In this document: positions 5,831 through 10,940 of the stretch, one piece after another
Numbering within the stretch: the stretch's first letter is position 1
Layout of the letters: each line of letters starts with the position of its first letter
Assembly (NCBI GenBank): GCA_001773295.1
Contig: MEWG01000019.1
Span: 9,845 to 20,784 of the forward strand
DNA: 10,940 nt
Origin: a candidate division WWE3 bacterium RIFOXYD1_FULL_39_9
GTDB taxonomy: Bacteria; Patescibacteriota; WWE3; UBA101185; UBA10185
Direction: 5' to 3'
The notes under the pieces: generated by a model
The model's database searches: none
What the model was told of the DNA's origin: nothing
Seen by the model: only the letters and a program-made list of their open reading frames with translations
Translations under genes and position numbers: made by a program

Positions 5831-7549
5831 ATGCGTTTAATTAAATATTTCTTCACTTTTGCATTTTTAGTTGTAACTGCGCCTTTAGTAACGCCAAAAG
5901 TACATGCAGAAGGGGATTTTTTAACTGAATATGGTATTTCTTACGATATCGGACTTACCGGGGAAACAACAGTTACCCAAGATGTGACAATCACAAATCT
6001 AAGAAACGACGTAATTGTCCAAACGTACACCTTAAAGGTGAAACAACTTGATATTTACGATATTAAGATTCATGAGAAGAATAGAGATATTGAGGTTGAT
6101 AACGAAAAAACTTTAGACGAAACCACAATTAAAGTTACTTTAAATTCATTTAATATCGGGGAAGGTCGACAAAACAAATTCTCAATTATCTATAAGTCAA
6201 AAGACATTGCAAATAAAATCGGTGAGGTGTGGAACATAAATATTCCAAGAACGCAGGCAGTTGAAGCAACAACCGGATACAATATTAACTTTAGTGTACC
6301 TAATGCTTTTGGAGATAAAATATTTATATCACCTGTTCCCATCTTAGAAGAATCAAAAAATAACCTCCATAGGTATTACTTCACAAAAGAATCGCTTGCT
6401 GACAAAAACATAACTGCAGCTTTTGGAAATTATCAATATATAAATTTCAGGCTGAAATATCAGTTACATAATCCGAATTTATTATCCTCAATTTATGAAA
6501 TACCTTTACCGCCGGACATAAAATCTATTCAACAAGTAAAATACGGTTCTTTTAATGTGATGCCGGATTCTGTAAGAACCGATCCTGATGGAAACGTGAT
6601 CGCACAGTACAAACTAAAACCGAAACAGAACTTGGAAGTTGAGTTAATCGGGAATGCAAAGATTTCCGGTAGACAGATAAATCTGGAGTCCGGCGGTGCT
6701 TTATCCGAAATTCCGGGAAGTGTGATCAGTTTATATACTAGACCACAACCATTCTGGGAAACACGTGCCGCCAACATAAAAGAAATATCGGAAAAACTCT
6801 ATAACAAAGATCAAAACGTGATTCAAAACGCCAACAACATCTACAACTATATTGTTGAAAACTTCTCATACGATTTTGCTACCTTGAACGAACAATTTGT
6901 TGATAGAAAAGGAGCCAGCAAATCACTGGAAAATACTGCTGGTTGGGCGTGTATGGAGTTTACAGACACTTTTATAGCCTTAGCCAGATCCATGGGTATA
7001 CCGGCACGAGAATTAAATGGCTATGCTCTCTCAGGAACTGATAACACAAGGCCGTTGTCAATAAATCTTAGAGGTGGTGACTTTTTACATGCCTGGCCTG
7101 AATTTTACGACCCGAATTACGGATGGATTCAAATAGATCCGACCTGGGGAGACACTTCAAATACCGATTACTTCTCAAAACTGGATACGAATCACTTTGT
7201 ACTTGTTATAAAAGGTATCGATTCTGATTCACCGCTGCCTCCCGGAACGTACAGATTCGACGAAAACTCCGAAGATAAATTAGTAGAAGTTGAGTTTACT
7301 GACAATCCCCAAAATGTTGAGTTTAAACCTGAAGTTGAGATAAACCAAAAAATGAATTTAAACATTCTACAAATGCTTTTTGGAAGAAACAAATATGAGT
7401 TGGTAAATACGGGGAAGGTGTTTTTGTACACTGAAGATGGCGAAGCTATTCCGCCGCTAAGTAAGAGAATTTTCTATCGTGAGAAAGACCTGGAAGATTT
7501 AAAACTCAAAATCTTTAACGGTCAAGAGATACTATTTAAAATTATGTAG
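5831..7549 (+). CDS. Exported transglutaminase-like cysteine-protease-fold protein (572 aa)
   Basis: A Sec signal peptide is clear: MRLIKYF, a hydrophobic core (7-20), then a probable cleavage after VHA (24-26). Residues about 30-290 look like beta-rich extracytoplasmic modules. A transglutaminase-core domain follows (about 325-445) with the Cys-His-Asp triad in its usual contexts: Cys374 in GWACMEFTDTFIALARSMGIPAR, His420 in DFLHAWPEF and Asp436 in WIQIDPTWGD. The C-terminal 125 residues are unassigned. Bacterial members of this superfamily may be proteases, peptidases or protein cross-linkers; the sequence does not tell which. No membrane anchor or sorting motif follows the signal peptide. 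It is the only plus-strand gene, set between uvrC (divergent) and uvrA (tail-to-tail, 18-base overlap), so it is probably a single-gene transcription unit. The ATG at 5831 directly begins the signal peptide, which supports this start. Confidence 0.85.
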   Translation: MRLIKYFFTFAFLVVTAPLVTPKVHAEGDFLTEYGISYDIGLTGETTVTQDVTITNLRNDVIVQTYTLKVKQLDIYDIKIHEKNRDIEVDNEKTLDETTIKVTLNSFNIGEGRQNKFSIIYKSKDIANKIGEVWNINIPRTQAVEATTGYNINFSVPNAFGDKIFISPVPILEESKNNLHRYYFTKESLADKNITAAFGNYQYINFRLKYQLHNPNLLSSIYEIPLPPDIKSIQQVKYGSFNVMPDSVRTDPDGNVIAQYKLKPKQNLEVELIGNAKISGRQINLESGGALSEIPGSVISLYTRPQPFWETRAANIKEISEKLYNKDQNVIQNANNIYNYIVENFSYDFATLNEQFVDRKGASKSLENTAGWACMEFTDTFIALARSMGIPARELNGYALSGTDNTRPLSINLRGGDFLHAWPEFYDPNYGWIQIDPTWGDTSNTDYFSKLDTNHFVLVIKGIDSDSPLPPGTYRFDENSEDKLVEVEFTDNPQNVEFKPEVEINQKMNLNILQMLFGRNKYELVNTGKVFLYTEDGEAIPPLSKRIFYREKDLEDLKLKIFNGQEILFKIM

Positions 7550-10543
7550 AAGATTCAGTGCACTCAAATGCTCTCGCAGAGCCTCACCGGTATAAGAAAC
7601 TTTATCCTTTAATATATCCGCAACACTTCCTGAAAATATAACGTGTCCTCCTGCTTCTCCACCATCCGGACCGAGGTCACATATCCAGTCTGCATTTGCT
7701 ACCACATCCAGATTGTGCTCGATCACTAAAACAGTGTTGCCACGCACTGTTAAGCGTTTAAATATATGGATCAAATTTTCAAGGTCAGCAAAGTGTAATC
7801 CGGTTGTCGGCTCATCCAAAATGTACAAAGTACTTCCGGTAGATCTTTTAGATAGCTCCAGCGCAAGTTTTACTCTTTGCGCCTCACCACCAGATAAAGT
7901 CGGTGCCGGCTGACCCAGTTTAATATAGCCCAGTCCAACTTCAAATAAAGTCTCAATTTTCTTTCTAATTTGCGGGATATTTTCAAAGAAGGAAAGTGCC
8001 TCCTCTACTGTCATGTCTAGAACATCGGCGATATTTTTCTCTTTATAATGTATCTCCAAAGCTTCTCGGTTGTATCTCTTACCGCCACAAACTTCGCAGT
8101 TAACATAAACATCCGGCATAAACTGCATCTCAATTTTAATTTGACCCTCTCCTCCGCAAGCTTCGCATCTTCCACCTTTTACATTAAAACTGAACCTACC
8201 TGATTGATATCCTCTCAATCTGGATTCCTGTGTCTTGGCAAATAAATCTCTTATATGGTCAAATGCTTTTGTATAAGTTGCCGGATTTGACTTCGGAGTT
8301 CTACCGATAGGACTTTGATCTATGGCAATTATATTTGTAATGTTTTCAACGCCGTCTAAATCTGTGTATTCTTCCGGCATTTCTTCTAACTTTAATCCAA
8401 ATCGCTGTCGTAAAGCTTTATATAAAGTATCCATGACCAGAGTGGACTTTCCAGAACCCGACACGCCTGTGACACAAATAAATTTACCTAAAGGCACTTC
8501 AAAGTTTACCTTTTTCAAATTCCTTCCTGCTGCGCCTTTTAAAGTAAGCGACTTCCCATTAATTTTCTTAAGATTCTTTTGATTAGTTTCTAAATCTAAC
8601 TGCTCAATCAGCTGATCTTGTGGTTTTATCCCATTTCTACCTACAATTAATTTTCCTGATAGATATTTACCAGTTAAAGAATTGGGGTTTGCAACAATTT
8701 CCTCAGGAGTACCTTCCGCCATGACTTTGCCGCCATGCTCACCTGCTCCCGGACCAAAGTCAAAAATATAGTCTGACTTAAGCATAGTTTCTGCGTCGTG
8801 CTCAACCACTAGAACAGTGTTTCCAAGATCCCGAAGATGGTGCAAAGTATTTATCAGCTGACTTTGATCTTTTTGGTGTAGACCGATAGAAGGCTCATCC
8901 AATACATAAAGTACTCCCGATAGACCTGACCCGATTTGCGATGCCAATCGAATTCTTTGCGCCTCGCCTCCTGAAAGATGCGATGAAGATCTCCCTAAAG
9001 TTAGATAGCCTAAACCAACGTCGACCAAAAACTTTAGTCTATAATCAATCTCTTTCAATATAGTGTTGGATATTTTATTTTCACGTTCTGTAAAATGTTT
9101 TTCCAAAGATTTACACCACTCGCTTGTTGCAAAGATAGACAATTGAGTTATTTCCCAAATATTTTTCCCGTCAATTACAACCGAGAGCGACTCTTTTTTT
9201 AGTCTTGAATTGTGACATTCAGGGCAGTCCTCTAGAACCATAAACTTTTCGATTTCATTTCTAATGTAATCTGACTCAGTTTCTTTGTATCGTCTTTCAA
9301 GATTTGGAATAACGCCTTCAAATGAAGTATCGTAAGTGTGCTGCCTGCCTTCTTTTGTAACATAAGTCACTCTAAACTTTTTACCTTCGATTCCGTATAA
9401 AATTAAATGTTGGTGTTCTTTGGACAACTCGCCAAATGCCTCATCTAAATCGATCTTGTATTTTTCGGCAACCGACTCAACTATCTTCTGTGTCCAACTA
9501 TAGTGTTCCATTAGGCGTGCCCATGGCAAAACGCCGCCTTCAGAGATAGACAGCCTTGGGTTCACAACCAAACTTTCATCCACATGTAATCTTGTACCTA
9601 AACCATCGCAAACAGGGCATGCTCCGTGCGGTGAGTTGAATGAAAAAGTTCGAGGCTCGATTTCGGGAAGTGAAATGTTGCAGACTGGACAAGCAAAATT
9701 TTCCGAGAATAGATGGTCTTCGGTTTCTTTAGGGTTTTCACTAAAATCAAAAGATTTATCTTTAACTATGGTTAAAATTAAATTGCCATTTCCCAATCTA
9801 AGTGCTGATTCCATAGATTGTGTAAGGTTACTCATGAACGACTTCTTGTCTTCCTCGTTTGCTAAGGTATTCTTGGACAAGATAAGTCTGGAAATTAACC
9901 CGTCGATTGTATGTTTATTTGTTTTAATAAGCTCGAAATTGTCGGTTAAGCTTCGCAACTCGCCGTCAATTCTCGCTCTGATGATTCCCTGTTTCTTTAA
10001 GTTTTCAAAAAGTGAGGAATACTCGCCTTTTCGGTCCTTGATGATTGGGGCAAAAATAAAAAATCTCACGCCTCGAGCAGTCTTATATTCAGGCTCCTCG
10101 GATAGCTGTGAAAGTACTTTTCCCACTATTTCATCAACACTTTGTCTTTGAATCTCTCTTCCGCAGTTAGGACAATGAGGGTGACCTACTCGCGCATAGA
10201 GCAGTCTTAAATAATCATAAACTTCTGTGATCGTACCAACAGTGGATCTGGGATTTCTGGAAGTTGTTTTCTGATCTATTGCTATGGCCGGAGACAGTCC
10301 GTCAATTTTATCAACGTCCGGTTTGTCCATTACACCTAGAAATTGTCTGGCATAGGCCGACAAGCTCTCAACATAGCGTCTTTGACCCTCGGCATAAATA
10401 GTGTCCATTGCAAGCGAAGATTTACCTGAACCGGATACGCCTGTAAAAACGACCATCTTATTCTTTGGAATCTCCATGTCGATATTTTTGAGGTTGTGTT
10501 GGCGCGCACCTTTAATAATAATGTGATCCAGTGAGTTTTTCAT
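7532..10543 (-). CDS. uvrA: UvrA excinuclease ATPase subunit (1003 aa)
   Basis: UvrA is the dimeric ABC-type ATPase that detects DNA lesions and loads UvrB. All landmarks are present. Numbered from the ATG at 10543, they are: Walker A in GVSGSGKSS (35-43); CPNC (124-127); a zinc module with Cys285/288 and Cys309/312; the first ABC signature LSGGEAQR (523-530) and Walker B LDEPS (548-552); the second Walker A GVSGSGKST (693-701); the second zinc module, Cys793/796 and Cys816/819; signature LSGGEAQR (883-890); and Walker B LDEPT (909-913). The length is slightly above the E. coli protein (940 aa). The ATG is preferred to a TTG at 10552, which adds only three residues. It lies 21 bases after a penicillin-binding protein gene; a TAAAAT that includes that gene's stop (10567 to 10562) could give a promoter with a short leader. 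No LexA-type box is evident. Its last 18 bases overlap the convergent transglutaminase-like gene. Confidence 0.97.
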   Translation of the reverse strand: MKNSLDHIIIKGARQHNLKNIDMEIPKNKMVVFTGVSGSGKSSLAMDTIYAEGQRRYVESLSAYARQFLGVMDKPDVDKIDGLSPAIAIDQKTTSRNPRSTVGTITEVYDYLRLLYARVGHPHCPNCGREIQRQSVDEIVGKVLSQLSEEPEYKTARGVRFFIFAPIIKDRKGEYSSLFENLKKQGIIRARIDGELRSLTDNFELIKTNKHTIDGLISRLILSKNTLANEEDKKSFMSNLTQSMESALRLGNGNLILTIVKDKSFDFSENPKETEDHLFSENFACPVCNISLPEIEPRTFSFNSPHGACPVCDGLGTRLHVDESLVVNPRLSISEGGVLPWARLMEHYSWTQKIVESVAEKYKIDLDEAFGELSKEHQHLILYGIEGKKFRVTYVTKEGRQHTYDTSFEGVIPNLERRYKETESDYIRNEIEKFMVLEDCPECHNSRLKKESLSVVIDGKNIWEITQLSIFATSEWCKSLEKHFTERENKISNTILKEIDYRLKFLVDVGLGYLTLGRSSSHLSGGEAQRIRLASQIGSGLSGVLYVLDEPSIGLHQKDQSQLINTLHHLRDLGNTVLVVEHDAETMLKSDYIFDFGPGAGEHGGKVMAEGTPEEIVANPNSLTGKYLSGKLIVGRNGIKPQDQLIEQLDLETNQKNLKKINGKSLTLKGAAGRNLKKVNFEVPLGKFICVTGVSGSGKSTLVMDTLYKALRQRFGLKLEEMPEEYTDLDGVENITNIIAIDQSPIGRTPKSNPATYTKAFDHIRDLFAKTQESRLRGYQSGRFSFNVKGGRCEACGGEGQIKIEMQFMPDVYVNCEVCGGKRYNREALEIHYKEKNIADVLDMTVEEALSFFENIPQIRKKIETLFEVGLGYIKLGQPAPTLSGGEAQRVKLALELSKRSTGSTLYILDEPTTGLHFADLENLIHIFKRLTVRGNTVLVIEHNLDVVANADWICDLGPDGGEAGGHVIFSGSVADILKDKVSYTGEALREHLSALNLLHNFK

Positions 10544-10564
10544 AATTTGCAAGCAAGGAATATT

Positions 10565-10940
10565 TTACGGTATTTGTTCGGGTTTGTGAAGTACTGAAAC
10601 TTGGTCTGATTTAACTTCCGCACCAGCGTCATTTTCTTGAACCACCAGAGACATGATTTTGTTCCAAATTGGCGCGGCCCCGCTTAATCCAGAGGCTAGA
10701 TTTCTATTCATAGGATCGTTGTCATTGTTGCCTACCCAAACACCTACTACATAAGAATCTGTATAACCAAAGGTCCAGTTGTCCCTTTTTTCGTCAGTTG
10801 TGCCTGTTTTTACCGCTACTTTATTGTTAGAAATTGTTAAGAAATTACTTGTACCAAATGCAGGTAAGCGCGCCTTGTTGTCAGACAAAATATCCCAGAT
10901 ATATTCGGTCACCTTGCTATCCAATACTTTTTTACCGTCT
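10565..10940 (-). CDS. Class A penicillin-binding protein, C-terminal transpeptidase fragment
   Basis: This is the 3' end of a gene that starts beyond the right edge; 124 residues are visible. It matches the end of the transpeptidase domain of PBP1A/1B-type bifunctional enzymes, which cross-link peptidoglycan outside the membrane: a stretch like KVLDSKVTEYIWDILSDN, the catalytic KTGTT box (Lys44 of the visible part), then RDNWTFGYT, VVGVWVGNND and SGAAPIWNKIM. The active-site SxxK and SxN motifs must lie upstream, off the window. The protein ends soon after the transpeptidase domain (VLHKPEQIP, then TAA), with no long C-terminal tail. There is no start codon in the window: the reading frame is open to position 10940. 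Class A rather than class B is inferred from the KTGTT and GAAPIW contexts. Confidence 0.88.
   Translation of the reverse strand, partial: DGKKVLDSKVTEYIWDILSDNKARLPAFGTSNFLTISNNKVAVKTGTTDEKRDNWTFGYTDSYVVGVWVGNNDNDPMNRNLASGLSGAAPIWNKIMSLVVQENDAGAEVKSDQVSVLHKPEQIP

Noticed and set aside
9636..10151. Open plus-strand frame of 171 codons antisense to uvrA
   Set aside because: It lies entirely within the conserved uvrA coding region, its translation shows no family resemblance or domain pattern, and there is no start signal. It is a shadow of uvrA codon use.
1..10940. CRISPR arrays, tRNA/rRNA genes, insertion sequences and riboswitches
   Set aside because: Non-coding space is limited to gaps of 70 bases or less, and I saw no repeat arrays, transposase genes or conserved RNA motifs.

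Overview
The window reads as bacterial chromosome from a small-genome lineage, most likely a Candidate Phyla Radiation (Patescibacteria) member and perhaps Microgenomates. The reasons are AT-rich DNA, tight gene packing, weak or absent Shine-Dalgarno sites, a very short SecG, a UvrC without its usual C-terminal region, and diverged peptidoglycan enzymes. The lineage call is inference from gene style, not a tree. TGA is used as a stop (end of the murA-like gene) and does not occur inside the genes, which argues against the UGA=Gly code of Gracilibacteria/Absconditabacteria.

Layout. Positions 1-5760 hold a minus-strand run, in transcription order: uvrC (GTG start at 5760), a four-segment membrane protein of the YvlD/phage-holin-4 type, secG, a MurA-like gene, mraY, ftsW and the first 38 codons of murG. 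It combines DNA repair, protein export and the lipid-linked and polymerising steps of peptidoglycan synthesis. Three successive junctions have exactly one base between stop and ATG. Positions 5831-7549 hold the only plus-strand gene, an exported transglutaminase-like protein. It diverges from uvrC across a 70-base gap and overlaps the end of uvrA by 18 bases. Positions 7532-10543 hold a full-length uvrA on the minus strand, preceded by the C-terminal end of a class A penicillin-binding protein (10565 to the window edge). There are no gene-free stretches above 70 bases, and I saw no RNA gene, CRISPR array, insertion sequence or clear terminator.

How the genes fit together. MurA-like, MraY, MurG, FtsW and the penicillin-binding protein would cover the UDP-sugar, lipid I, lipid II, glycan polymerisation and cross-linking steps. 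SecG serves the translocon that would export the transglutaminase-like protein. UvrA and UvrC are two of the three nucleotide-excision repair proteins; uvrB is not here.

Two things stand out. First, several peptidoglycan enzymes differ from the textbook families at residues normally treated as catalytic or invariant: MurA lacks the loop cysteine and has Arg for the key Lys; MraY has Glu-Asp for Asp-Asp and Asn for the Mg-binding Asp; FtsW has Asn in the QPD motif. Second, four genes have a TATAAT or TAAAAT box ending 6-7 bases before the start codon, the geometry expected for leaderless mRNAs, while the tightly coupled operon-internal genes do not.
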